64,000 bases of DNA from contig NZ_UUPU01000094.1 in assembly GCF_900591205.1 (NCBI RefSeq), positions 29,928-93,927 of the forward strand, read 5' to 3'. The notes under the pieces are model-generated. The model had not been told where the DNA came from. It was given only the letters and a program-made list of their open reading frames with translations, and ran no database searches. Both the position numbers and the translations under genes were made by a program. This document shows, in pieces, positions 1 to 8,428 of the stretch. The first letter of the stretch is position 1; each line of letters starts with the position of its first letter. The DNA is from Pseudomonas viridiflava (lineage in GTDB: Bacteria > Pseudomonadota > Gammaproteobacteria > Pseudomonadales > Pseudomonadaceae).

Positions 1-2
1 GG

Positions 3-602
3 CGTGTGATCGGTGGCGCAAGCCCCGCAACCGCCACGCTATTGGCCGAGCATCAATCGGCGCCGTTGCAGGACTTGATCACGCCGTTGCTCAAACTCTC
101 GAACAACAACATGTCCGAAGCCTTGCTCAAGGCCATGGGGCGCAAGACCGCGAATGCCGGCACCGCGCAGGCGGGGGTTGCGGCGGTAGCGGCGTTCATG
201 GCGCGTCAGGGCATGGACCCGACAGCATTGAGCCAGGTCGACGGCTCGGGCTTGTCGCGGCGCAATCTGGTGTCGTCGCAGACCCTGACCGACCTGCTGC
301 TGGCGACGGCCAAACAACCCTGGTTCGGCGCCTGGTACGCGGCGTTGCCGATTGCCGGGAATGCTGACCGCATGACGGGTGGCAGCCTGCGTTATCGCCT
401 GCGTGGCACGGCTGCGGAAAATAACCTGCACGGCAAGACCGGGTCGATGGCCGGCGTGTCGTCATTGAGCGGCTACATCACCGACGCCAAGGGTCGGCGC
501 CTGGTGTTCTCGATGATCAGCAATAACTACGTGAGCGACGCGGCGCCCATCCGCGCACTGGAGAACCGCGTGGCGCTGGCCCTGAGCCAATGGCACGACT
601 AG
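3..602 (+). CDS. dacB: D-alanyl-D-alanine carboxypeptidase/endopeptidase (PBP4 family), C-terminal part
   Basis: The gene is cut by the window start, so only the last ~199 codons are present. It is a periplasmic low-molecular-mass penicillin-binding protein of the S13/PBP4 family, which trims D-Ala or cuts peptide cross-links in peptidoglycan. Two of the three active-site motifs are visible: SNN (in LKLSNNNMSEALLK) near the start of the fragment and KTG (in LHGKTGSMAG) near residue 145. The SxxK motif must lie upstream of the window. The gene ends just before a convergent IclR-type regulator and shows no link to the hmg genes. The family assignment is firm; the PBP4 versus other S13 subtype is inferred. 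Confidence 0.85.
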   Translation, partial: RVIGGASPATATLLAEHQSAPLQDLITPLLKLSNNNMSEALLKAMGRKTANAGTAQAGVAAVAAFMARQGMDPTALSQVDGSGLSRRNLVSSQTLTDLLLATAKQPWFGAWYAALPIAGNADRMTGGSLRYRLRGTAAENNLHGKTGSMAGVSSLSGYITDAKGRRLVFSMISNNYVSDAAPIRALENRVALALSQWHD

Positions 603-603
603 C

Positions 604-1383
604 TCAGGGCTGATAGCCCATGCGCCAGCTGACGGCCCGGGTCGCGGCCAGCAGACGCTGGGCCGCCGGGCCATCTTCGTCGGCGTGGAACAGCGAGGTG
701 GGCCCCACCACCGTCATCACCGCCGCCACCTGCCCGACCGCGTTGAACACCGGCGCCGACAAGGCATCCACCCCCGGCATCAGCAAGCCATGCACAAAGT
801 GCAGGCCGCGCTGGCGGATCTGTTCGCAGGCGCTGGCGTAGGCATCGTCGTCCGCCAGGGCGTGGGCGATACCGGCCTGGATCTCACGCGCACGCAGTTC
901 GACGGTTTCCCGTGATGGCAGGAACGCACTGAACACCAGCCCGGTGGACGAACTGAGCAGCGGCAGCACCGAACCCAACTGCGTGACCACGGTGATGGCG
1001 CGCACCGCCGGTTCGATCTGCACCACGGTCGCGCCCTGATTGCCCCACACCGCCAGAAAGCAGGTTTCATTCAAATCGTCGCGCAACTCGGCCAGCGGCA
1101 TCGCGCCGACTTTCAGCACATCCATGCTGCCCAGCGCCGCCAAGCCCACGCGCAACGCCTCGCGGCCCAGGCCGTAATGGTTGGTGGCGGTGTTCTGTTC
1201 GGCAAACCCCGAGGCAATCAACGCCTGCAAATAACGGTGCACCTTGCTCGCCGGCATCTGCACATGCTCGGCCAGGCGCGACAGCGAAGTGGCCGGAGAC
1301 AGTTCGGCCAGGGCCTTGAGGATATCGGTGCCCACTTCGGCCGAGCGGACTTTCTGTTTACCGGTGTCGCGGGGCTTTTCCAT
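604..1383 (-). CDS. hmgR: IclR-family regulator of homogentisate catabolism (HmgR-like)
   Basis: A protein of about 259 residues with an N-terminal winged helix (roughly residues 15-75, including LSRLAEHVQMPASKVHRYLQ) and a C-terminal IclR effector-binding domain. It is transcribed divergently from hmgA, which is the arrangement of hmgR in Pseudomonas putida, where HmgR represses hmgABC and homogentisate is the inducer. The start at 1383 (MEKPRDTGKQ) is preferred over an in-frame start at 1446, because the longer version would run through the shared promoter region and the candidate operator. The role is inferred from family and position. Confidence 0.85.
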   Translation of the reverse strand: MEKPRDTGKQKVRSAEVGTDILKALAELSPATSLSRLAEHVQMPASKVHRYLQALIASGFAEQNTATNHYGLGREALRVGLAALGSMDVLKVGAMPLAELRDDLNETCFLAVWGNQGATVVQIEPAVRAITVVTQLGSVLPLLSSSTGLVFSAFLPSRETVELRAREIQAGIAHALADDDAYASACEQIRQRGLHFVHGLLMPGVDALSAPVFNAVGQVAAVMTVVGPTSLFHADEDGPAAQRLLAATRAVSWRMGYQP

Positions 1384-1447
1384 GAAGGGGCGAGAATCCG
1401 AGAGATGAGTGGGCGTCTTTATAGCTTGACGGTCGACAGTGATCAAA

Positions 1448-1462
1448 TTACGTTATGCGTAA
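1448..1462. promoter_or_regulatory. Candidate HmgR operator
   Basis: An inverted repeat, TTACG-TTATG-CGTAA, lies in the hmgR-hmgA intergenic space, with a further TTACG half-site at 1468-1472. It sits 41 bases upstream of the hmgA start, a sensible place for an IclR-type repressor to act. The palindrome is seen in the sequence; its function is inferred. Confidence 0.45.
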
Positions 1463-1503
1463 CTGGATTACGATAAAAACAACTTCCAAATAGAGGATGA
1501 TCC

Positions 1504-2787
1504 ATGAACCTCGAATACCTGTCGGGCTTTGGCAATGAATTCGCCAGCGAAGCCCTGCCTGGCGCGCTGCCCGTCGGCCAGAACTCCCCGCAAAAAGCCC
1601 CGTACGGCCTGTACACCGAGCTGTTCTCCGGCACCGCCTTTACCATGGCGCGCAGTGAAGCCCGCCGCACCTGGCTGTACCGTATCCAGCCGTCGGCCAA
1701 TCACCCAGCGTTCGAAAAGCTTGCGCGGCAACTGGCCGGTGGGCCATTGGGCGCGGTCACACCGAATCGGTTGCGCTGGAACCCATTGGATATCCCGAGC
1801 GAACCGACGGACTTTATTGATGGCCTTGTAGGAATGGTTGCCAACTGCGGGTCGCAAAACCCCTCAGGCATCAGCATCTACAACTACCGCGCCAACCGCT
1901 CGATGGAGCGTGTGTTCTTCAATGCCGACGGCGAACTGTTGATCGTCCCCGAGCAGGGCCGCCTGCGCATCGCCACCGAACTCGGGGTGCTGGAGGTCGA
2001 ACCGCTGGACATCGTGGTGCTGCCGCGTGGCCTCAAGTTCCGCGTTGAGCTGCTGGATGCGCAAGCACGCGGCTATGTTGCGGAAAACCACGGCGCACCG
2101 CTGCGTCTGCCGGACCTGGGGCCCATCGGCAGCAACGGCCTGGCCAACCCGCGTGACTTCCTCACCCCGGTTGCCCGCTACGAAGACCTGAAACGCCCGA
2201 CAACGCTGGTACAGAAATTCCTCGGCGAGCTGTGGGCGTGCGAATTGGACCATTCGCCGCTGAACGTGGTGGCCTGGCATGGTAATAACGTGCCGTACAA
2301 ATACGACCTGCGCCGCTTTAACACCATCGGCACGGTGAGCTTCGATCACCCCGACCCGTCGATCTTCACCGTGTTGACCTCCCCCACCAGCGTGCACGGC
2401 CTGGCCAATCTCGACTTCGTGATTTTCCCGCCACGCTGGATGGTGGCCGAGAACACCTTCCGGCCGCCGTGGTTCCACCGCAACCTGATGAACGAATACA
2501 TGGGCCTGATCCAGGGCGCCTACGACGCCAAGGCCGAGGGCTTCCTGCCCGGCGGCGCGTCGCTGCACAGCTGCATGAGCGCCCATGGCCCGGATGGCGA
2601 CACCTGCACCAAAGCCATTAACGTGGAGCTGGCGCCGCACAAGATTGATAACACCATGGCCTTTATGTTCGAGACCAGCCAAGTGCTGCGCCCGACCCAA
2701 TTCGCCCTGGAGTGTCCGCAACTGCAACCCTCTTACGACGCGTGCTGGGCCTCGCTGCCTGCCACCTTCAACCCGAACCGGAGATAA
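1504..2787 (+). CDS. hmgA: Homogentisate 1,2-dioxygenase
   Basis: The 427-residue enzyme opens the homogentisate ring to maleylacetoacetate in tyrosine and phenylalanine breakdown. It is a non-heme Fe(II) cupin of normal family length. The metal-binding region is intact: WFHRNLMNEYMG carries the His and Glu ligands, and SLHSCMSAHGPDG carries the third ligand and the active-site His. The N-terminus (NLEYLSGFGNEFASEA) is characteristic. A good ribosome site (GAGG) precedes the ATG. It heads an operon with the fumarylacetoacetase 3 bases downstream and the isomerase after that. Confidence 0.97.
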   Translation: MNLEYLSGFGNEFASEALPGALPVGQNSPQKAPYGLYTELFSGTAFTMARSEARRTWLYRIQPSANHPAFEKLARQLAGGPLGAVTPNRLRWNPLDIPSEPTDFIDGLVGMVANCGSQNPSGISIYNYRANRSMERVFFNADGELLIVPEQGRLRIATELGVLEVEPLDIVVLPRGLKFRVELLDAQARGYVAENHGAPLRLPDLGPIGSNGLANPRDFLTPVARYEDLKRPTTLVQKFLGELWACELDHSPLNVVAWHGNNVPYKYDLRRFNTIGTVSFDHPDPSIFTVLTSPTSVHGLANLDFVIFPPRWMVAENTFRPPWFHRNLMNEYMGLIQGAYDAKAEGFLPGGASLHSCMSAHGPDGDTCTKAINVELAPHKIDNTMAFMFETSQVLRPTQFALECPQLQPSYDACWASLPATFNPNRR

Positions 2788-2790
2788 CCC

Positions 2791-4077
2791 ATGACGCAGC
2801 CAACACTTACCCGCAGCTGGGTGGCCTCCGCCAACGGTCACCCCGACTTCCCGCTGCAGAACCTGCCGTTGGGCGTATTCAGCATCAACGGCTCGGCACC
2901 GCGCAGCGGCGTGGCGATTGGCGACGCGATCCTCGACCTGCATGCCGCGCTGGACGAGTTTAACGGTGAAGCGCGCCGCGCCGTTGAAGCCACCGCTGGC
3001 GGCCAACTGAACGCCTTTTTCGAACTGGGCCGTGGCCCGCGTGTGGCCTTGCGCGAACGCCTGCTGGAACTGCTCGCCGAAGGCAGCAAGCTGCAAACCC
3101 GTGAGGCGCAGGTGCTGCACCGCGCCGTTGAGTGCCAGATGCATCTGCCGGCCAGCATCCGCGACTACACCGACTTCTATGTCGGCATCGAACACGCGCA
3201 AAACGTCGGCAAGTTGTTCCGCCCCGACAACCCCTTGCTGCCGAACTACAAATACGTGCCGATCGGCTATCACGGCCGTGCCTCGACCATTCGCCCGTCG
3301 GGCACTGAGGTCCGTCGCCCCAAAGGCCAGACCCTGCCGGCGGGCCAGACCGAGCCGAGCTTCGGCCCCTGCGCACGGCTGGACTACGAACTGGAGCTGG
3401 GTATCTGGATCGGCCAGGGCAATGCCATGGGCGACTCGATTGCGATTGGCGATGCGGCTGAGCATATTGCCGGTTTCTGCCTGCTTAACGACTGGTCGGC
3501 GCGGGATATCCAGGCTTGGGAATACCAGCCGCTGGGGCCGTTTTTGTCGAAAAGTTTTATCACCACGATCTCGCCCTGGGTGGTCACGGCCGAAGCGCTG
3601 GAGCCTTTCCGCAAAGCGCAACCGGCGCGCCCCGCGGGCGACCCACAACCGCTGCCGTACTTGCTGGACACACGTGACCAGGCGGCCGGCGCGCTGGATA
3701 TCGAACTCGAAGTGCTGCTGAGCACCGCGTCGATGCGTGAGCAAAATCTGTCGCCCCATCGCCTGGCCCTGAGTAACAGCTTGCATATGTACTGGACTGT
3801 CGCGCAATTGGTGGCGCACCACAGCGTCAATGGCTGCCAGTTGCAGGCCGGCGACCTGTTTGGCTCGGGCACCTTGTCCGGGCCGCAGCCTGGGCAATTC
3901 GGCAGCCTGCTGGAGATGACCGAAGGCGGCAAACAACCGGTCGAATTGCCCTCTGGCGAGGTGCGTAAATTCCTCGAAGACGGTGACGAAATCATCTTGC
4001 GCGCGCGTTGCAGCCGCGAAGGCTTTGCCTCCATCGGCTTCGGCGAATGCCGGGGCACCGTGGTTGCGGCGCGCTGA
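2791..4077 (+). CDS. hmgB: Fumarylacetoacetase
   Basis: The 428-residue enzyme hydrolyses fumarylacetoacetate to fumarate and acetoacetate, the last step of the homogentisate pathway. The N-terminal SH3-like domain is followed by the FAH catalytic domain. The metal and active-site region is visible as DYTDFYVGIEHAQNVGKLF, then YHGRAST, LDYELELGIW and LLNDWSARDIQAWEY. It starts 3 bases after hmgA stops, so translation is probably coupled. Often also named fahA. Confidence 0.96.
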   Translation: MTQPTLTRSWVASANGHPDFPLQNLPLGVFSINGSAPRSGVAIGDAILDLHAALDEFNGEARRAVEATAGGQLNAFFELGRGPRVALRERLLELLAEGSKLQTREAQVLHRAVECQMHLPASIRDYTDFYVGIEHAQNVGKLFRPDNPLLPNYKYVPIGYHGRASTIRPSGTEVRRPKGQTLPAGQTEPSFGPCARLDYELELGIWIGQGNAMGDSIAIGDAAEHIAGFCLLNDWSARDIQAWEYQPLGPFLSKSFITTISPWVVTAEALEPFRKAQPARPAGDPQPLPYLLDTRDQAAGALDIELEVLLSTASMREQNLSPHRLALSNSLHMYWTVAQLVAHHSVNGCQLQAGDLFGSGTLSGPQPGQFGSLLEMTEGGKQPVELPSGEVRKFLEDGDEIILRARCSREGFASIGFGECRGTVVAAR

Positions 4078-4089
4078 GAGGGCAGGGCG

Positions 4090-4734
4090 ATGCAACTCTA
4101 TACTTACTACCGTTCCACCTCGTCATACCGGGTGCGTATTGCCTTGGCACTCAAGGGCATGGACTTCACGGCGGTGCCGGTCAACTTGCTGCTACCGGCC
4201 GGTGGCGCCAATCGTCAGCCGCAGTATCTGGCGATCAACCCGCAGGGCCGCGTACCGGCCTTGCGCACCGACGAGGGCGAGCTGCTGATTCAGTCCCCGG
4301 CGATCATCGAGTACCTGGACGAACGTTATCCACAGGTGCCGCTGCTTTCCAAGGACTTGGCAACCCGTGCCCATGAGCGTGCGGTGGCCTCGATCATCGG
4401 TTGCGATATTCACCCGTTGCACAACTCCAGTACCCAGAACCTGCTGCGCCAGTGGGGGCACGATGAGGCGCAGTTGCTGGAGTGGATCGGGCATTGGATC
4501 AGCCAGGGGCTGGGGGCTGTGGAGGAGTTGATTGGCGACAAGGGCTATTGCTTTGGCGAGCAGCCGGGCCTGGCGGACGCGTTTCTGATACCGCAGTTGT
4601 ATGCGGCGGAGCGCTTCAAGGTGCCGCTGGCGGCGTACCCGCGCATCGGGCGGGTGGCGGCGCTGGCGGCGCAGCATCCGGCGTTTATCCAGGCCCACCC
4701 GGCGAACCAGCCGGACACCCCTGAAACACCATGA
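4090..4734 (+). CDS. maiA: Maleylacetoacetate isomerase (zeta-class GST)
   Basis: This 214-residue glutathione-dependent isomerase converts maleylacetoacetate to fumarylacetoacetate. The thioredoxin-like N-terminal domain holds the zeta-class glutathione loop (YYRSTSSYRVRIAL) and NPQGRVPAL with the cis-proline; the all-helical GST C-terminal domain follows. It is the third gene of the hmg operon (hmgC in P. putida), 12 bases after hmgB. The catalytic-loop sequence STSSYRVR is the usual bacterial form. Confidence 0.95.
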   Translation: MQLYTYYRSTSSYRVRIALALKGMDFTAVPVNLLLPAGGANRQPQYLAINPQGRVPALRTDEGELLIQSPAIIEYLDERYPQVPLLSKDLATRAHERAVASIIGCDIHPLHNSSTQNLLRQWGHDEAQLLEWIGHWISQGLGAVEELIGDKGYCFGEQPGLADAFLIPQLYAAERFKVPLAAYPRIGRVAALAAQHPAFIQAHPANQPDTPETP

Positions 4735-4811
4735 ATCTTAAGGCTGCACCGCTCCCACAGTCATGCCCGTTCGCCGCAACAGGAAGTCAGGTGCCAAAAA
4801 AGTAGTGGTTT

Positions 4812-5615
4812 TTAATGCACCACTGAGTTGGGCGGCAGATGCCCCAGCCGCTCGGTCAGGCGCAGGCGCTGGATCGGGTCTTCGCTGAGCATCAAGGCGT
4901 GTTCCAGGTCGAAGCGTTCGGCGTTCGGGCAATCCAGGCGTTGATACAGGCTGGCGCGGGCGAGGTAATCGGCCGCACTGGCATTGCCCAGTTCCAGCAC
5001 GCGTTCGGCGTCGACCAGGGCGGCCAACGGGTTGTCATTGGCCAGGTGCAACTGGCGCAGGTTGCGCGACAAGCGTTGCAGGATCGAGCGCGGCGCGGCG
5101 GTGTGCAGGTGGTCGGCCTGCAACGTGAGGTTGGGGCCGTATTGGCGCTGCAGCAACTCGCGGCAATCGTTGGGGTACAGGCGTCGACCGCCACAGGGGT
5201 CCAGCAGATGATCGGCGCCGGGCACCCGCAACAGGAAGTGGCCGGGGAAGTTGACGCCGACCATGGGGATCTCCAGGCGTCGCGCCAGCTCCATGGCAAT
5301 CAAGCCCAAAGCCAGCGGTTGCCCGCGTTTGCGTTGCAAGACCTTGTCCAGCAGCGCAGCGGCGGGGCGCAATGGCGTGAAATCATCCTGGGCAAACCCC
5401 AGGTCATTCATGCGTCGCAGCAGTGGTTGACCCAGTTCATCCGCCGGTAGCATGGGCATGCCCAGGCTCACCTGTTGCTGCAACACGCTTAGGTCCTGCA
5501 GGATCAGCAACGGCTGCACCGCCGGGTCATGTTCGGCAGCAATCCACAGCGCGGCTTCAAACAGCGCAGGGGGGGAACGTTCCAGGCAGGCGAAAAAGGC
5601 TTTGCGGGGATTCAT
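4812..5615 (-). CDS. SirB1-family transglutaminase-like/TPR protein
   Basis: A 267-residue cytoplasmic protein of the SirB1 family. The N-terminal half is the transglutaminase-like fold (KVLQRKRGQPLALGLIAMEL, then VNFPGHFLLR), and the C-terminal part reads as tetratricopeptide-like helices (LAALVDAERVLELGNASAADYLARA). The core Cys expected of an active transglutaminase is not obvious, which is common in this family. It converges on the hmg operon. The biochemical function is unknown. Confidence 0.85.
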   Translation of the reverse strand: MNPRKAFFACLERSPPALFEAALWIAAEHDPAVQPLLILQDLSVLQQQVSLGMPMLPADELGQPLLRRMNDLGFAQDDFTPLRPAAALLDKVLQRKRGQPLALGLIAMELARRLEIPMVGVNFPGHFLLRVPGADHLLDPCGGRRLYPNDCRELLQRQYGPNLTLQADHLHTAAPRSILQRLSRNLRQLHLANDNPLAALVDAERVLELGNASAADYLARASLYQRLDCPNAERFDLEHALMLSEDPIQRLRLTERLGHLPPNSVVH

Positions 5616-5803
5616 TGCATTCTCCGGCGGATGACCCCGTTTTAGCCTTGCTGGGAATTTTCGTCCAGTAGCTTAAGAGATATCCCTGCGGCTTATGTCT
5701 CAGAGCCCACAAAACCGGGCGGCTTATTCCAGCGTACTTCGGCAGTTTTCTGCCGCAAGCCTATACTTGGCGACTACACAAAGAGTGATTCGGGAGCTCG
5801 ACG

Positions 5804-6823
5804 ATGTTTGCTCTCATGCACAGCACCCGCCTTGAATCGCTGCACCTGAGCATCGACCCGGTGACGGGGTTGAAGGCGGTCATAGCCATCCACAGCAGCC
5901 GCCGTGGCCCCGCCTTGGGCGGCTGTCGCTACCTCTCCTACCCCGACGACGAAAGTGCCGTGGCGGATGCCGCGCGCCTGGCCCAGGGCATGAGCTACAA
6001 GGCGGCGCTGGCAGGTTTGCCGGTGGGCGGCGCTACGGCGGTGATACTGCGCCCCGCCCATGTGGAAAACCGGGCGGCGCTATTCGAAGCGTTCGGCCGT
6101 TGCATCGAGCAACTGGACGGGCGCTACATCACCGCCACCGACAGCGGCACCTCGGTGGCCGACATGGACTGCATCGCCCAACACACCCGCTTCGTCACCA
6201 GCACCACCGCCGCCGGCGACCCCTCGCCCCACGCCGCCATGGGGGTGTTCGCCGGCATCCGCACCACCGCCATGGCCCGCCTGGGCAGCGACAACCTCGA
6301 AGGCTTGCGCGTGGCGGTTCAGGGCCTGGGCAATGTCGGTTACGCCCTGGCCGAGCAACTGCACGCGGCCGGTGCCGAACTGCTGGTGAGCGACATTGAC
6401 CATGGCAAGGTGCAACTGGCCATGGAGCAATTCGGCGCCCATCCCATTGCCAACGACGCCCTGCTCAGCACCCCGTGCGATATCCTTGCGCCGTGCGGCG
6501 TCGGCTCCGTATTCAATCGCCAGAGCGTCGGCCAACTGCGCTGCGCCGCCGTCGCCGGCTCCGCCAGTGCGCAATTGACCAACCTGCAAGTGGCCGACCA
6601 ACTGGAAGGGCGCGGCATCCTCTATGCCCCGGACTACGTGATCAACTCCGGTGGCCTGATCTACGTCGCCCTCAAGCACGGCGGCGCCGAGCTGCCGATC
6701 ATCACCGCACACCTGTCGAACATCGGCACGCGCCTGACTGAAATCTTCGCCCACGCCCAAGCCGAAAAACGCTCCCCCGCACGGGTGGCGGATGAACTGG
6801 CCGAGCGCCTGCTCTACAAATAG
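5804..6823 (+). CDS. Leucine-dehydrogenase-like Glu/Leu/Phe/Val dehydrogenase with altered active site
   Basis: The 339-residue protein has the amino-acid dehydrogenase fold: an N-terminal substrate domain, then a Rossmann NAD domain (VAVQGLGNVGYALAEQL near residue 168). Leucine dehydrogenases deaminate branched-chain amino acids with NAD. The substrate-binding lysine is present (GMSYKAALAG). The following motif, normally GGGK with the catalytic lysine, reads GGAT here (codons GGC GGC GCT ACG). The downstream Asp motif is kept in a modified form (DSGTSVADMD). The start has a GGAG ribosome site. The family is certain; normal deamination is doubtful because of the missing lysine. Confidence 0.85.
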   Translation: MFALMHSTRLESLHLSIDPVTGLKAVIAIHSSRRGPALGGCRYLSYPDDESAVADAARLAQGMSYKAALAGLPVGGATAVILRPAHVENRAALFEAFGRCIEQLDGRYITATDSGTSVADMDCIAQHTRFVTSTTAAGDPSPHAAMGVFAGIRTTAMARLGSDNLEGLRVAVQGLGNVGYALAEQLHAAGAELLVSDIDHGKVQLAMEQFGAHPIANDALLSTPCDILAPCGVGSVFNRQSVGQLRCAAVAGSASAQLTNLQVADQLEGRGILYAPDYVINSGGLIYVALKHGGAELPIITAHLSNIGTRLTEIFAHAQAEKRSPARVADELAERLLYK

Positions 6824-6838
6824 GCCGGATATTAAAAA

Positions 6839-6863
6839 GGCCCTGAATCAGTGATTCAGGGCC
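6839..6863. terminator. Rho-independent-type terminator, probably bidirectional
   Basis: A 12-bp stem (GGCCCTGAATCA paired with TGATTCAGGGCC) with almost no loop lies between the dehydrogenase and the convergent yebG. Short A and T tracts flank it, so it can serve both genes. Confidence 0.7.
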
Positions 6864-6878
6864 TGTTCAATTCGGGCT

Positions 6879-7139
6879 TTATTCCGCCGGAGCGTTCAGC
6901 AACTCGGACAACGCGTCCGGTTGGCTCTTGAACGCCTTGGCAAAGACATCGCGATTCTTCGCCATGTAAATCCCGGCTTCCTCCACTTGCTGCTCGCTCA
7001 GGGACGGCACGGCTTTTTGCAACACTTCTGCCAGCAACTCAGCGAGTTCAAGCATCTTGTCATGACGGTCAGCTTCGGCTTTATCCATGAACAAACGCTC
7101 CAGATCTCGGCTGCTGCGGTATACCACTTCGACGGCCAT
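6879..7139 (-). CDS. yebG: YebG family SOS-induced protein
   Basis: An 86-residue acidic protein starting MAVEVVYRSSRDLERLF, matching the YebG family, whose E. coli member begins MAVEVKYV and is DNA-damage inducible. It conserves EADRHDKMLELAELL and the AKNRDVFAK segment. A near-perfect LexA box lies 44 bases upstream of the start. The molecular function of YebG is not settled; the SOS link rests on the family and the operator. Confidence 0.85.
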   Translation of the reverse strand: MAVEVVYRSSRDLERLFMDKAEADRHDKMLELAELLAEVLQKAVPSLSEQQVEEAGIYMAKNRDVFAKAFKSQPDALSELLNAPAE

Positions 7140-7182
7140 TCACCACCTCACATGCCTTCACGATAGTTGTCTTTTTCGACTA

Positions 7183-7198
7183 CTGTATTTATATACAG
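7183..7198 (-). promoter_or_regulatory. LexA (SOS) box of yebG
   Basis: CTGTATTTATATACAG fits the CTGT-N8-ACAG LexA consensus perfectly at its conserved ends and differs from the ideal alternating TA core by one base. It lies 44-59 bases upstream of the yebG start, where it can block the promoter. Confidence 0.88.
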
Positions 7199-7584
7199 CA
7201 AAAAGAGTAAGCCAAACCGTGGGGTTTGGGTAGCAGTTTTTTAATGTAGTCGGGAAATAGCGGTTTGCTACACGCAATTACACACCCACGTCATCTCCAT
7301 GAAGAGCGTGGCGAGCGAGCTTGCTCGCGTTAGGCTGCGCAGCAGCCCCACTTCAGCCGCAGGTATTCTTCCAGATAAACCCAGGTGACGGGTTCGGGGG
7401 CGCTTCGCACCCCAGCGCGAGCAAGCTCGCTCGCCACAAGTTTTGGGGGAGACTGGATGAGTCTGTGCCTCATGTCACGCGGCCACCATCTCACTTCCCT
7501 GCCTCTGGCCTTTTTTCTGCATGCAGAACAACCGTCACGTCCAACCTGCATTATCCGGTCGAGTCGACCTAAGGAAGCATCATC
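7199..7584. other. Gene-free stretch upstream of psiE
   Basis: No credible gene. It holds a REP-type repeat pair (7308-7437) and then ordinary host-like sequence leading to a ribosome site (AAGGAAG, 7571-7577) for psiE. A promoter could not be pinned down. Confidence 0.6.
7308..7437. repeat. REP-type inverted repeat pair (GTGGCGAGCGAGC family)
   Basis: Left arm 7308-7329 (GTGGCGAGCGAGCTTGCTCG..) and inverted right arm 7416-7437 flank a central spacer. Each arm is itself partly palindromic. This is the typical paired REP layout of fluorescent pseudomonads. Confidence 0.8.
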
Positions 7585-7834
7585 TTGAAAATCAACTGGG
7601 CCGAAAAGCTGCGCCAGAACGTCCATGGGCTGGCCGAGTCCCTGGGCAATCTGTTCGTCGAGTCGTTTCACTACCTGGCGCTGTTCGCCATTGGTGCGGT
7701 GACCGCGTGGGCAGCGGTGATGGAATTTCTGGGGATGCTCGAGAACGGGCATATCAAGATCGACGACATCTTGCTGCTGTTCATCTACCTGGAATTGGGC
7801 GCCATGGTCGGCATTTATTTCAAGACCAACCACA
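7585..7834 (+). pseudogene. psiE: 5' part of host psiE, interrupted by the island
   Basis: Encodes the first 83 residues of a PsiE-family (phosphate-starvation-inducible) membrane protein. It begins at a TTG codon with ribosome site AAGGAAG 8 bases upstream. Host-like GC holds until the motif FKTNH at 7834, where the sequence turns AT-rich; the frame then runs on through unrelated codons to a stop at 7893 and would give a 102-residue truncated protein with two of the four membrane segments. The missing 3' part lies at 13511-13749. Joining 7585-7834 to 13511-13749 gives exactly 163 codons including the stop, in frame. The deduced intact protein is about 162 residues. Confidence 0.85.
7820..7834. 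repeat. Left direct repeat of the island (attL-like)
   Basis: TCAAGACCAACCACA, identical to 13496-13510. It marks the left edge where host psiE coding sequence gives way to the AT-rich island. Inferred to be the target or core sequence of the insertion. Confidence 0.75.
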
Positions 7835-7945
7835 CAATACTAACACTCGGAATAAAATCAAAAATTAGCCAAAGCGGGCTTCTCCCAGTTTGAGTTTTTA
7901 CTTTGCGTATCTCGTCTTAGTGTTGTATCTGATTGGAGTAGTAGA

Positions 7946-8428
7946 ATGGATAACCTGAATTGGGCTGATAAGCTCCGCAAAAACCTTCATTGCTCGGCTG
8001 ATTCGCTGGGGAATTTATGTGTTGAGGCCTTCCACTATCTAGCCTTGTTTGGCATTGGAGCTATCACCGCCTACGCTGCCGTTGTCACGTTCATCAAGAT
8101 GCTAGGCGAAGGCAGTGTGAGTGTTGATGACATTCTCTTGCTATTCATTTACCTAGAATTAGGGGCGATGGTAGGCATTTATTTTAAAACAAATCACATG
8201 CCAATCAGATTTCTTCTTTATGTCGCTATTACTGCTTTGACTAGATTGTTAATTGGTGATGTGTCACACCATAAAGACCCTGATGCTGGACTTTTGTATG
8301 TTTGTGGTGGGATTTTATTACTTGCTTTCTCCATATTGGTAGTTCGTTTTGCATCTTATAAATATCCGTCTACAAAAAATATAGGTGCTTCTGGGGGTGT
8401 TGTTGTGGATAGAGACTCTGATAAATGA
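7946..8428 (+). CDS. Island-borne PsiE-family membrane protein (complete)
   Basis: A 160-residue four-helix membrane protein, roughly 70% identical by eye to the deduced host PsiE, with 26 consecutive identical residues across the point where the host gene is broken. Its DNA is nonetheless AT-rich and clearly from another genome. A GGAG ribosome site lies 7 bases before the ATG. Its stop overlaps the RES gene start (ATGA at 8425-8428), so the two are translationally coupled. It may replace the broken host gene, or it may be a working partner of the RES protein. PsiE is phosphate-starvation inducible in E. coli but its function is unknown. Confidence 0.85.
   Translation: MDNLNWADKLRKNLHCSADSLGNLCVEAFHYLALFGIGAITAYAAVVTFIKMLGEGSVSVDDILLLFIYLELGAMVGIYFKTNHMPIRFLLYVAITALTRLLIGDVSHHKDPDAGLLYVCGGILLLAFSILVVRFASYKYPSTKNIGASGGVVVDRDSDK

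Noticed and set aside
1864..4095. Long antisense open frame across hmgA and hmgB
   Set aside because: It mirrors the GC-rich third positions of real genes, has no ribosome site and no recognisable domain.
7903..7931. TTGCGT-N17-TATCTG as promoter of the island psiE-RES pair
   Set aside because: The start point would fall on or after the GGAG ribosome site at 7935-7938, leaving no usable leader.
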